Below, one piece after another: positions 46,524 through 62,646 of a DNA stretch of 64,000 nt. Under the pieces are notes generated by a model. The model saw nothing but the letters and a program-made list of their open reading frames with translations, searched no databases and had not been told where the DNA came from. The stretch is from Thamnaconus septentrionalis (taxonomy: Eukaryota; Chordata; Actinopteri; Tetraodontiformes; Monacanthidae). The position numbers and the translations under genes are program-made. The stretch's first letter is position 1; each line of letters begins with the position of its first letter. Where the stretch lies: the NCBI GenBank assembly GCA_009823395.1, contig CM020520.1, forward strand, positions 896,001-960,000, written 5' to 3'.

Positions 46524-49479
46524 ATGGCAGCAACGTCAGCAGTCAGCCTCACTCAGATGTTACACATTTTTTCTCCTTCCTTTATTTCTTCTTCTTTCTT
46601 TTTTTTTGTTCTGCGGGCGGCAGCCCCAGCCTGCACTTGATGCATTATAGAGAATAGCAAAGAGTGGACGGAATAATAAAGCTGTGCCACGCTGCATCAC
46701 AGCCAACCTCAGGCAGAGGGGTTGGTGGTGGTGGTGGGGTGGGGGGAATAGGAGGGGGCGTGGGCATATATCAATCTACCGGCCGCATACAAACAAACAC
46801 ACACACAGTGAACATAAATCTGAACGCATGGACTGGAATGAAAGTTCCCAAGTCTCTGACGGCCAACTGGCCAAACTGGCCCCGACAGCAGACAGGAGGC
46901 TCGCCACACACACACACACACACACACACACAGCATAATCAATATGTGCACAAAGCATCAGGTCACTCCCGGAAGGCAGCAGCCAATGAGATCGCTGCGC
47001 TCACCAAACAAAAACTGAAACTTCTCTGTTCCGGGTTCCACCAGTTGATGTTGTGTGAAGAGTTTGAGTTTCCCAGTGCTACCCAGTGCCGACGTCTGCG
47101 TGCACGTACGTGGACGCACACGTGCTGACCTGCACGGCTCCCAGATGGCAGGCTAACGGCCGCTCGACACCTCAGCAGCTCAGACAGCAGCAGCAGCCGC
47201 AGCCGCCGGAGGGGTGGGGGGGGGGGGGGTGGTAAATAAAGAAAGAAAGAAAAGACAGATGGAGGGTGGAAGCGCTGAATTATGGATGTGAAGCTGAGGA
47301 AGAGAGAGAGGGACTCTTCCTCAGAGGGTGAATCATCTTCTGGCGGGGATCACATGGCAGCGTCCGGCGGAGGAGGGGGCTGGGGGGTTGTGCATGTGCA
47401 CGAGTGCGCTACACCTCAGCGTGCTGGTGGTCAGCTGCGGCTCCATCAGAGCGGCTCTAATGGCTTCACACTGACTGCAGCCTCACATCATCTCTTTAAC
47501 CAGCTGATCAATGAGCTGCCGTCCATACACAGCAGCACCACCACTCCTCCATATCATAGTGCTAATGCACTATCACGTGCACACACAGACCCCCCTTCTC
47601 CACACACACACTCCCACTGACTCTGAGCTAGAATGTAAAAAAGCACAGTGGAGGAGCAACACAGCAAAAGTGGAAAGTGTGGAAGTTGTGCGACGCTTGC
47701 ACACAACACAACCGTGTTGCAGTAAATCTGAACAAACTTTGAGGTATCGCTGCCTGACTGGCCGCTATCTCTCCTCCAGTCACTGCCGAGTTCCCACCTC
47801 TCCCTCCGTCCCTCCCTCTCTCTCTCTCTCTTCCTCTTTTTCTTCTTCCAGGCTGAAAATATTCACCGCCGCTCTGATTACAGGGATGATAAAATACGGT
47901 TCGTCTGGCAACGCCTCACTCAGGATGTGACCTCAACCGGGTTATTATCAGAATACTGCCGTGCATGTAAACATGCCCGGTGAGAGGCTTGATTAAATTT
48001 CCTCTCCTGCCGTCAATACAAACACGTCTGCCATTAATTAAGGCAGAGAGAGAGACAGAAGGAGAGAGAGACAGAGAAAGAAAAGCCACCAATGGCATTT
48101 AGTAATAATACCAGCATGTTTGTGTTTGATAGAAATAAGATGCACCTCTTAGTAGCAGATTTTAAATTCATATTGAAGTTATTAAGTGGATATTTGTGAA
48201 CACAGCGGTGTGGAGAAACTGATGTTTAGACATCAATAAGCAGCAGTCTCACTTGACATTAAAGTTGCTTACTGAGAAATTGCTAATTAGAGATAAAGGC
48301 CAACATCTTCCAGAGATGTTGGGCAAAACAAAACCTCTTTAAAATGAACATGTGCCAGGCAGCAAATGGAAGCAATAAAGTTCCGACTCACAGGAGATGT
48401 TTGTTTTTTTTGTTGTTCTTGGCGGCACGTGTTGACCATCACTATGTGATCCACACTAAGTGATTAGTATGAAAGTCTGTTAAAGGTTTGCAGTTTTACA
48501 GTGAGCAGCAGGGAGGCCAGGTCTCAGTTTATGCATCAGATCACGAGCAATAGAGTAGCAAAACAGATTTCCTGCAGAACTAAAACCAGCCAGTAATAAA
48601 TGTGGAATCAAACTATCAACTTACTGCTTTGCTTCTTATTAAACCCCAAAAATAGAACTGCAGTGGTGGTGGTGGGGCTACTCTCTTCCTCTGTTGCTTT
48701 CTAGTCAATATAATGAGTGAAACTACCCATTGAACCCTGTGAGTCAAATTATAGTCGACCCTTCTCCAAACAACCACCCCGGCAACTGCTACACTGCTCA
48801 GCTTCTGTGAGATTCTATAGGAGGCACTTGAGAGAAATGCCTCCTTATTTAGCAGCAGCAGCAGCAGCAGCAGAATCCAGTTAAAGTCTAATTCCGCCAA
48901 CAGTGTCGAGACCCGACTCTCACTCCCACGTCTGCCTGGCCAGCCAGCCAGCCGGCCAGCCGCTCTCTGAAGGTTGAGAGTGGAGCAGCGGCTCCGACTC
49001 CACCATTACGCTGCATTATCGCCCAGCACGCTCAGCGTGGAAGCCATAAAACACCCGGCCAAACAAAATAAACCATTTCCGCCGCTGATTGAGCGATTCA
49101 ACAGGCTCAACGGCGCAGTGCATTGTGGGGGCTTTGCGGCTCTCCCAGACAAGGACAACAGAGCGATCCATCCCTGCGGAGTGGAGAGCCAGGGCGCGCT
49201 GCAATGTGGCTGCGATTGGAAAACAGTCACATCCATTCATTCATCCATCCAGCTGCAACAACACAACACAACCACTCACATCCACCTTGGAAAGCTCAAA
49301 GCTGAACAGTCGCTCCGCTGCTCCGAGGAGGGCCGAGCCAATCAGAGAGTGTTGAGGGGAGAGGGGCTGTCCACAGTGCAGCTCAAGTCAGCCACAAAAA
49401 ACATGATACCAATATTTCCACACTGACAGTGACTCTGCTTCAGCCTGCAGCCTTTCCATCTGATTCGGTGCCATCTACA
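46524..49479. other. unique DNA with several small simple repeats
   Basis: It contains a G/GGT-rich quadruplex-compatible stretch (46717-46763), a CA array (46905-46932), a G run (about 47214-47229), GAAA units (about 47240-47254), a CT run (about 47815-47832) and a CAG run (48851-48873). About 48100-48420 is AT-leaning and enhancer-like. No exon is supported. Confidence 0.5.
48851..48873. repeat. (CAG)n microsatellite
   Basis: Seven to eight AGC/CAG units. Confidence 0.93.
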
Positions 49480-49960
49480 CAATCACTGTTGATTGGCTGA
49501 TGAACCGGAGCAAAGGAGATGAGGATCAGGAAATAAACGCAGTAGGAGTGCACTTTGCACGACGCGGCCATCAACAACTTTACGCAAAAAGCAATGCGTC
49601 ACAACACCAAGAGCGGAAGTGATCCAGATTCCTGCCCCGAGACTCAGCGAGTGGTTGCCATCGCAGCACAACAGCGAGTCAGACACTCGGAGTGACACAG
49701 ACCGACCCAGCCGCGGGTCCGTCAAAACATGAACAGTGCGCCACACAACCCCGATCCGCAGCAACACAACAAGAGATTGACGCCGCGCAAGCAGCTGCTC
49801 GGACTCACTGTGGACGTTGGCGGCGGCAGCAACAGCCTTTCAGTTGTCGGTCGCCGGTGTCGGTGACGTTTCAACGTCAGAATCCTCGGATTGGCTGGTC
49901 ACGTGACTGCACGCGGTTTGGACCTCCGACAGACCCGCGAACCGACAGCTGGTTCCGAAA
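49480..49960. promoter_or_regulatory. promoter-like block with CCAAT, ETS, CRE-like and CACGTG palindromes
   Basis: Within 480 bp there are inverted CCAAT boxes (GATTGG) near 49490 and at 49889-49894, an ETS-like GCGGAAGTG near 49613, a TGACGTTTCAACGTCA dyad at 49864-49879 and a perfect GTCACGTGAC palindrome at 49898-49907. CpG dinucleotides are more frequent than in the flanks. These are typical elements of TATA-less vertebrate promoters. GTCACGTGAC is the consensus of USF/MiT-family (TFEB) sites. I cannot identify a transcribed gene on either side, so direction and target are unknown. Confidence 0.4.
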
Positions 49961-50017
49961 AGAAAACAAGCAATCCGGATCTGAAACAGCGTCAAAAACC
50001 CAGCCTTTTAATCTTTC

Positions 50018-50030
50018 AATAAACTTTATT
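50018..50030. terminator. back-to-back polyadenylation signals
   Basis: AATAAA reads on the plus strand at 50018-50023 and on the minus strand at 50025-50030. The minus-strand context is the better one: TGTA just upstream and a G/T-rich GGCTGGGTTTTTGACG downstream (lower coordinates). Minus-strand cleavage would fall near 50000-50015. This is a signal prediction only. Confidence 0.4.
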
Positions 50031-52086
50031 TGTACACTTCAGCCAATCAATTGTTAAACAACAGTCTTGCAATCACAAGTACATTCAAAATAAGGAAATG
50101 CATTTAAAAGATGAATATTAAAGGAAGTTCCAGCTGTGTCCAAAGAGTCCAGGTAGGTTCTAGAAAAGAGTTTGTCTGGGTTTTGTCTTGAAAAGCTGCC
50201 TGTCAATGAAAGTTTGCCAAGAAAGACAGAAGATTAGTGACAACAAAAGACACCACACAACGAATTCCAGTGTGTGTTTGAGTGAGCAGTTTTCTCTTGA
50301 AGCTACAGTGTAAAGACCTTCGAGAAAAGTGTTGGTGACTGAAGAGACGGCAGCCTGGGGGGGGGGATTCCTGCCTTCTCTGTGGCAGATGGATCAGACA
50401 AAGGCGGGCTGACTGGATTCTTATGGATGAAGTCAACAATACTTTACAGCATAACATCAGTGCTGCAGCGCTCCACTCGTTCAGCTGCCTCCACACCGCT
50501 GCCAGGTGACCTCACCTCCACCTCCGAGGCGCCTCCAGTGGCAGACAAAGTAAACACAATGACATTATGAACACACAAGACAAAAGAAGTCCATTTTAAT
50601 TAATAATTCATTTATTTTGTCTCCAGAATGGGAGGCGGGCGGTGGCGCTGGCACTGATTGGTGCTCCAGCGTGGGGCCACTGCTGCAGCAGGTGACTGAT
50701 GGGCCCCTTCGGGAGGGGGGGGGGGGTAGGCGCCCACTGATCAATTGGCCCATTAATCCGAGCAGCAGAATTGATAATGCGCAGTTTGCAAGGATACACG
50801 CTGCAGGCGACGCAGGCACGGGTCCTCATTCTGCAGCGTCTTGTCGAACAAGGAGGGAGGAGGGAGGGGGGAGGGATGCTGAGGGTGGAGGGATGCTGGT
50901 GTTTGGTGGTCCCAGACATCACGCCCTCTGCATTCTATATTTAAAAGTATAACAAGTCAAGTCACTTTTAAATGAGTGATGCCGATGTCAGGTCTCACCT
51001 CCCCGCTGATGCTACAGTCTTCCAACACCGAGCAGACGGATCCACTCTCACACTTTCTTCTCCGTCACATGGCAGCGGTCACGTGACACTAATCTCTGCG
51101 ACCACATGAAGCCTGGGGACGAGCAGAATCCTGGGAATCATAACCAAACAGCCATTAATAAAAATCATCGATCTCAGCAGCATTTAATCGTTCATAAACT
51201 CGTTCACCATCAGCGACTTTTTGCCCCTGTTCAAAATTGATCTGGAATAATGCAATTATCTGAGCTGATGACTTAATCTGACAATGATTTTCTTTTTCCA
51301 GCCGAGACTGATTCGATTATGAACTGAAAAAATGACATATTTCACAGCGGATCTGAGCGACATCAAGCACTTTATTATGAAAAAAAAATTAGAAATGATT
51401 CTGTGGACCTTGAAAAATAACTCGGCCTTACCTTGACCTTGGGTGCATCAGATTTAACAACATCTGATGGTCCAAAGGCAACGAAATGCAAACATTCTCA
51501 ATGTTGTTTCATTGACCCGTTCTCACAATCACACACACACATATGAAAATTTGAAGTTGCTCATTTGCACTTCAATGGGAGAAAGACGTTTCTCCCACAC
51601 ATGCAAATTTCCATATTTTCCATACTTCACATCCTGCTAACCTGCTAGCCTGCCTGACAATTACCTCGTGTTTCCAAACAAAGAGCCCCCCACTCACCAT
51701 ACCTCCCCACCCACACCCCCACTAGTGGCTGCTTGCTGACTAACGCTCATCGCGGGGGGAAATATTCTCTCTCTGTGATCTGATTGGTGTGTGACTCGTG
51801 ACTCCGCCCAGTCGCCCCGGCCGGCATCCTGCTCATCCACAGGACATCAACTGTGCGGGCGCTCCACAGCCGCTCTTCACAAACACGCCTACACGTCCGC
51901 TGCAAGGCTGCACTCCGAGTGTCCCTGACACAAATAACTGCAACCACAGGAGGCGGGGCCACAGAGTGAGTGAGGCGAGAGGGGAGGGGGGGGGAAGGAC
52001 AACTCTTCATCATCTTGTCTCCCAATGATTGAGGCCAATCAGTGGCAGCATCAGGACCAACTGCACTGCCATCCCTGCCCCCAGCG
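50031..52086. other. unique DNA, possible minus-strand 3' UTR at the left
   Basis: If the minus-strand signal is used, about 50031-50443 would be 3' UTR below a minus-strand stop codon at 50444-50446, whose frame is open for about 50 codons upstream. G runs lie near 50718-50728 and 50845-50885. A C-rich patch lies near 51690-51722. No complete gene is supported. Confidence 0.3.
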
Positions 52087-52134
52087 CACACACACACACA
52101 CACACTCACACACACACACACATCATCATCATCC
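52087..52134. repeat. compound (CA)n(CAT)n microsatellite
   Basis: CA array with one CTCA interruption, then four ATC/CAT units. Confidence 0.96.
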
Positions 52135-52896
<762 letters not shown>

Positions 52897-52930
52897 ATGG
52901 TTGAATGCCCCAGTAGCCTGCAGTCCACTT

Positions 52931-52950
52931 CAAAAAAAAAAAAAAAAAAA
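52931..52950. repeat. poly(A) tract
   Basis: About 19-20 consecutive A, 38 bp after the CT tract. Confidence 0.93.
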
Positions 52951-53653
52951 CTCAAATCAAATAAATACCTCACATTATTCAACTTCGCCCACTCAACTCT
53001 CTCCCTAATGCTACACACTCCACGGCGCCCTCCGCTGCCTCCCACTCCAATTTCAGAGGCCTATTTTTGGAAAGAGGTCTCGGAGGGCAAGTTGTGCATT
53101 TTACCTCACAGGTGACGCGTTGAAAAGGGGGCTTGTTATCAAACAATAGTGAGCGGCTATGGGAAGCACTCGCTAAACCTCCGTACGTCACCTCTCATGA
53201 AGGCAGAATCTGTCTCAAAAAAATCAACTGGAATTCTCAGGGATTTTATCAGTGATCCTTGTTTTTTTAGTCAGGTTTTATTGAGCTGCCCACGAGAATC
53301 ACAGCTTAACCTTTCAAGCGGAGATACTAAATAGAAAAATCAGTAGCCGCAGAACTGCAGAGCTTTTCCCTGAGACCAATATTTCATCAGCGCACTCTTT
53401 TATTGCTCCTCCTTCTCCTCCTCCGTCTTCCTTGTCTCTCTATTTCTCACCTCCTCGCACCGTTTCTGTTTGGGGCCGGCGGGGTCAGAAGTCGCGGGTC
53501 GTTTCGGCCACTCAGAGCTTCGACTGACCCGATGCTGTTTGTCAGATGTTGAAAAAAGAAAGACAGAAAAAAACAGTTTGGAGCCAAGTCAAATTTAATT
53601 TAAGATTTGAGAGCGAGAGAGGAGGCGAGAGAGAGGAAGCCATGAGATGGAAT

Positions 53654-53654
<1 letters not shown>
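52951..53654. other. unique non-coding DNA
   Basis: A 55-bp segment (about 53057-53110) sits between an acceptor-like CTCCAATTTCAG and a donor-like ACAG|GTGACG, but it is open in all three frames and cannot be tied to a gene. Pyrimidine-rich patch near 53400-53460. Confidence 0.35.

Positions 53655-53690
<36 letters not shown>
53655..53690. repeat. (CAG)n microsatellite
   Basis: Twelve uninterrupted CAG units. Confidence 0.97.
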
Positions 53691-53691
<1 letters not shown>

Positions 53692-54730
53692 TGTATCACC
53701 ATTGAAAGAAGCCGCTATAGTTCAATGTAGCCTGCGGTCTTGCAGTCCAAACCAATTAGGGAGAAGTAAATAAAGCATTTGTCTGGTGCGTATGGAAATT
53801 AATGCCAACGTGTAAAAAAAAAATTAAAAAAAAGTCGACAGCAAAACACAGGAAAACAACCTGCTGGGGAAAAAGAAGAAGAGGTGGAGGAGGAGGTTCA
53901 GTCATTGCCTGCAGCGTCCAACATGTTTGGCTTTTTAAATGTATTTTCTACTACTGCTTGTGATGGACAGCAGGGCCGCATCCAATTTCTGCCTGTCCAG
54001 AGCATTTGAGCAGGAAAAAGAAAGTTGAACTTGGCTCAGACTAGAATTTCAAACATATTTCATTTTCACTTTTTAAAAAAATCCAATTTTCCAAGGTAGA
54101 CTGTTGGATGTTATAATGAATAATAATGAAGACATCACACACGCAGCTACTTCCTGGACAGGACACGCCCCCAGCCAATGATGCCCTCCGTTTCATCGTC
54201 TCTAAAAACATCTCTCTGCGTCATGAATCATCCCACGCACACTTTCGGCGCCGGTCCCACTTCCACCCCCCCGACCGGACCATCAGCGGCGGGTAATTAA
54301 CTCTGCGCCGCCAGCTGACGGCCATAAATCACCGCCGCCGCTTGGCAGTTTGATCAGCATTATTTTGAGTCGTGCCTCACGCTGCGATCAATCACACTCT
54401 CCTCTGTCACCGGAAACTTTTACAGAGCCACAGCAGGTTCAGAAATATCTGGACGTTGAAACAAGCTTCCACATCATTTAAAACCAACACGCTCACACAT
54501 TTCTCAAAAGTCAAAACCTTTTCCCCACGCGCTGCTGGAAATCAGCCCTTTGTGATGTCACAGGGGCAATGACAGGCTTTGACTCGCACGCTGCCGTTCA
54601 AGTGGGCGAATCGATGAAAAGGCACCGAGTGGAGCAGTCGGACTGCAGCACACAACAACTGACACCGTCTGACACTGACACCCACATCGTCGTCGCCGTG
54701 ACGACTTGGATGAGAGGCGAACCACAGGAC
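53691..54730. other. unique non-coding DNA
   Basis: It includes A runs near 53815-53835 and a GAA/GGA patch near 53870-53896. No gene is supported. Confidence 0.5.
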
Positions 54731-54949
54731 GGTGGCCGAGCGAGACCAGAACCGCAGGGCGGAGGCCGAGCGAGACCAGAACCGCAGCAGAACCGCAGGG
54801 CGGTGGCCGAGCGAGACCAGAACCGCAGGCTGGAGGCAGAGCGAGACCAGAACCGCAGCAGAACTGCAGGGCGGTGGCAGAGCGAGACCAGAACCGCAGC
54901 AGAACCGCAGGCTGGTGGCCGAGCGAGACCAGAACCGCCGTCAGGTTTG
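54731..54949. repeat. ~30/41-bp minisatellite
   Basis: Six units beginning GGCCGAGCGAGACCAGAACC (or GGCAGAGCG...). Two length classes exist, about 30 bp and about 41 bp; the longer carries an extra CAGCAGAACCG-like internal duplication. It is open in many frames on both strands, so the GRARPEPQ-like and SLGHRPAV-like frames are repeat artefacts. Confidence 0.95.
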
Positions 54950-55040
54950 TTGTGGATCCCAATTCAGAGTTCAGCAACACGCTGCTCCGGCCTCTTGAAA
55001 CATGACAATCAAGAAGTTGAGTGACGGCCGGGACAGAGTC

Positions 55041-58800
<3,760 letters not shown>

Positions 58801-58850
58801 GCAGTGCAGTGCAGTGCAGTGCAGTGCAGTGCAGTGCAGTGCAGTGCAGT
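58801..58850. repeat. (GCAGT)n pentanucleotide repeat
   Basis: Ten perfect GCAGT units with a recent, homogeneous look. Confidence 0.98.
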
Positions 58851-60632
58851 GGAAGGCCGCCCTGTGTTTTGGCTCCTCAGCACCAATGCACCGGCTGTCC
58901 GTCACCTGGCCCGTCCAGCCGGCCGACAGTCCCCCTCTCTTAGTGGTTATTACTGCCTCCTCCTGAGCCGCCCAGGCTGCTCCACCAGATTTAAACAGCC
59001 CACAGCTCCAGGGTCACAGGGTCCGACGCTCTGGCTGCTCCTCCATCAGACTTGCGGCTGTGGCAGAAAAGCCCCAGAGGTAATCAGCAGCGGGCCGGGG
59101 CTGGTGAGAAAACACGGCGGTCGGAATCTGCAGCATGTGCAACTCCAAAAAAGAGATGCACAGCCTTTGGATGCGCGTCCTGCAGTTATTGCAATCATAT
59201 TTGCGGCACGCTCAGGAGAGAGGGAAACCAGAGCGTCGGCTAGGAATTTCATCCAGGGGGAGTCGGAGAGAGACGGCGCATCGTAGTCATTTGGAAGACA
59301 AATCGATATCTAATCTCATGGAGAGTGATCAGCCTTAATTTCACCGCCAGAGTCCTCTTCAATACTTCAGCGCGGCTGCGGCTGGCAGCCTTCCCTTCTT
59401 CCTTCCAGCAGCAGACACCCTGTTTTTCAAGAGAGACGTCTGAGTCGGCCGTCGCTGCAGGACGACGGCTCTTCCTCCTGGCTGCCTCACTCCCGGAAGG
59501 CCACAAATACAGCAGTGACCAGAAAGTCCTGTTGTGAAAGTTTGCGGTTTATTAAAAAAGTAAACAATGCAACAGTGCGCGCCAAATTGCGCCGTTTCTG
59601 TCAGCGAGCGACGTTGTGCTTGTGCAGAAGATGACAGGCCTCCCTGCTGCACGGCTGAACAAAAATAAAATAAAGACGAGAAAGAAGAGAGGGTGAAATT
59701 GCTCAAGCTCAGAGCCGTTTGTCACCGTTACATGCTGAATAATAGTGAAGACGGCTTCACTTTTATTCAGCATTTTCACTCAACGTATTTTCATGCAATC
59801 CCTGTTTTGTTGCTCCGCTGGATCTCAGCCTTCAAAAAAAAAGGACAGATTTGTTTCTTGAATATTGTGGATTTTCAGCCTTTGCACCATTTGATAAAAA
59901 AAAATAGTATATATTTTAAATGTAATTTCTTTTACAACTTCTCATGATTAAGGTACATTAGTGTTTATGATATGGTGGGAAAGAGAGCGCAACAAGGCTG
60001 TGTGAAAATAAACTGACAGGGTAAATAAAGAGGACAGAGAGCAACATTTAGAGAGTTGATAATAAGGAAAAGGCCAAGTCGATATTCTTCAAGTAAATTG
60101 TTAAATAATTTCCTGGTTATTTGGAGAGGGGCGAAAATAAATCACTAATGCTGTCTCACTTTCACGGCTTCCAAATGTATATGAATGCAGCGAGATGAGA
60201 TTCCACTGGACTGCGGCTCGGCATTAAAGTCCTATTAAGGAGAATAATAGACAATAACAGAAGGAATGATAATTACAGGGAATGCGACGCTGCCAGAGGC
60301 GTTCCGCCCCACTGGGCGGGAGGATGATCCAGGGATCGTGTTTCACCGGAATCTACTGACTTTTGCCACAATGTGAATTTCAGGCCGTTTAAAATGCAAT
60401 TCAGTGCCACTGGGGACATTATTCAGCTCCTGCACTCCAGTGTGAGTCCCCTGCACGGCCTCCAGGGGGGGATCACACGAGTAAACTGCTGCTTGGCCAA
60501 GACAGCAGAGGTCAACCCTTACCCCCCCCGCCCTCCTCCCGTCCTCTCCACTTCCTGTGGCCGTCCGTCACTTCACTGAACAAACATCTCGGCGCTAATG
60601 CCTCCACCCGGGCCTGGGACACAGTCACATGA
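58851..60632. other. unique DNA, enhancer-like at 59690-60300
   Basis: About 59690-60300 is AT-rich and repeat-free, with CTCATGATTAAGG, TTGTTAAATAATTTCC, GACAATAACAG (SOX-like) and GATAATTACAGG words. It is a candidate conserved non-coding element. No exon is supported. Confidence 0.35.
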
Positions 60633-60673
60633 CCTCCTCCTCCTCCTCCTCCTCCTCCTCCTCCGCCTCCTCC
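60633..60673. repeat. (CTC)n microsatellite
   Basis: About 11 CTC units, then an imperfect CGCCTCCTC continuation. Confidence 0.95.
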
Positions 60674-62322
60674 TGCCTCGCTGTGTAAGGCCTCAGAGTC
60701 TGCCGTGTTTCCAGGACTGGAAAGTCACCAGTTAGATGGGAAATTTGACTTCAATGGATTGCAGCCAATCAGAAGCTCTGTGCTGTACCTAATTTCAGGT
60801 CTGCTAATGAATTCAGCCGAGTGTTCTGGAGAAACATGTTTACACGGGGCAACAAAAACAGCCCCAATCTTTTTAACTCCACTTTATCGCTGATGCGATT
60901 GTTGCAGCATAGAGCTGTTTTCTCTGTTTTCTTTTGTTTTTTCACAGGCATATAAATATTGTTTCATAAATCCGATTTCAGCAGGAGCGTCTCCGTATGT
61001 GGGGGAAAGTGTGTCAGCTCTGCTGGAGATTAAGTACATTTGGTGTGCCGGGAGGTGAGCGAGAGAAAAGGCAAAATAAAATTTAAAAAAAAAGCCGGCT
61101 AAGGATGGGAGGGGAGAAGAGGAGAAGAGGAGAAGAAGGTCTCTTTGGGGAAACACTCCATCGTGTTCCTGCGAGAATCTGCAGCGTCTCCTTCGGGCTC
61201 TCGGGGATCCTGGGATCTGGAGGAGAGTCGGCGCGGCGGCTGTCACGGCGAGGTAACGGTTCAGCCCGAGGCCGCGCTGTTCCTACCGCTCTGAACCAGA
61301 CGGCTGAGCCGTGAGTGGCCGCGTCCTCCTGATTCCTGCTCGTCCTGCTGGCTCCAGGCAGCATCGTGTTGGTAAATATCACCATTTCTCTTTACATGGA
61401 ATCCACTGCAGGTCGTTAAATACAGGCAGCAGGTTCACTGCAGGGACTCTGATCAATTATTAATCTTGTTTAAACATTTTTCAAATGGAAAACAAGCGGA
61501 GTTTGTCTCTCTCTCATTTTGTTCCAGAGCAGAAACACGGCAACACGAGCTTTAGAAAAAAAAAGAAATCAGGTTACACGGACGCAGTCAGCGATGCGTG
61601 CTGAGCAGCGTTCAGCCCCGATGCTCACATCGTGTTCCATTTCCATCCGCTGCCAGATTGGCATTTGAATTACATAAAAAACAAAAAAATCTTTGTGCTG
61701 ACGGCGCCGCCATGGCAGCACGCAGGCGGGAAGGAGCAAAGGTGGCGTCTGCGGGGTCACCTGAGTTCCGTCAGAGCAGCACTTAGTGGAACATCGCTTC
61801 CAAGAGCACGTGCGGCGTGGACGGCTCTGCTCCTGCCGGGCTGCCTGGAAACTGAGACCATCTGCCGGCCAGTGACGTCGCAACGCTAATGCTAAATCGC
61901 AGGGGGCGATGTTGCGTCACATGTTTATTTCACTGTTGACCGGGCCGCTGAAGAATAAGACCAGTCCGCCGGCCCTTTGCGGGACCAACGGAGGCGACGA
62001 TCTGCAGTTTTTTCTGCCGTTCATCACTAGCCACACGATCCGATCGTCAGCGAGTGGAGCCCCGCGCTGCAGCACCAGTCGTCCAAATCTCTCTCAGAGG
62101 TCCAGAACTGTGCCGACTGAGAGGCAAAACAATGGGCTTATTACAGCTAAGAGCCTAGGCTGCAAATTCTTGTTGCTTTAACATTTGAAGGCAAAGGGTT
62201 GGCTTGGAAGTACAAAAAAACCCACAACTTTGGTGTCTTTTTTTTTTCAACTTTCATCTTTCCAGGAAGCAGGCAGGCGCTTCATTAAGCCCACAGCTCA
62301 GAGAGTCTCGCCTGGGGACCAG
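60674..62322. other. unique non-coding DNA with a GC-rich patch
   Basis: About 61140-61320 is CpG-rich and contains a donor-like CGAG|GTAACG near 61251, but no coding frame or promoter element that I can defend. GAGGAGAA-type purine run at about 61107-61140. Confidence 0.4.
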
Positions 62323-62350
62323 CGGCGGCGGCGGCGGCGGCGGCAGCGGC
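62323..62350. repeat. (GGC)n microsatellite
   Basis: About eight GGC/CGG units with one AGC interruption. Confidence 0.93.
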
Positions 62351-62610
62351 TGATCTCGCCCTCCTCGCTCGCCGCTTTACCTCGTTTGATGCGGCACTTC
62401 GTGCCGATTTGCTCCATTCGCTGAATAATTAAGAAAAACTGATATTCATCCCCCATCTCCGTCTCTGTCTGCCCCTTTTCTCCCTGCCGCACACGCAGGC
62501 TTTTCATTGGAGGGGCTGAGGCAGAGTGTGCAGCACTGCAGAAGCAGCATCACTTTGGAACAAATCAGTCCAAGTTTAACAGTGGGAGCCTCCAGTTGAA
62601 AGAATTGAAA

Positions 62611-62611
<1 letters not shown>

Positions 62612-62644
<33 letters not shown>
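62612..62644. repeat. (CA)n microsatellite
   Basis: Uninterrupted AC/CA of about 33 bp. Confidence 0.97.

Positions 62645-62646
<2 letters not shown>

Noticed and set aside
53057..53110. 55-bp acceptor-to-donor segment that looks like a small exon
   Set aside because: It is open in all three frames, with no neighbouring exon and no recognisable peptide. Acceptor- and donor-like words are common by chance.
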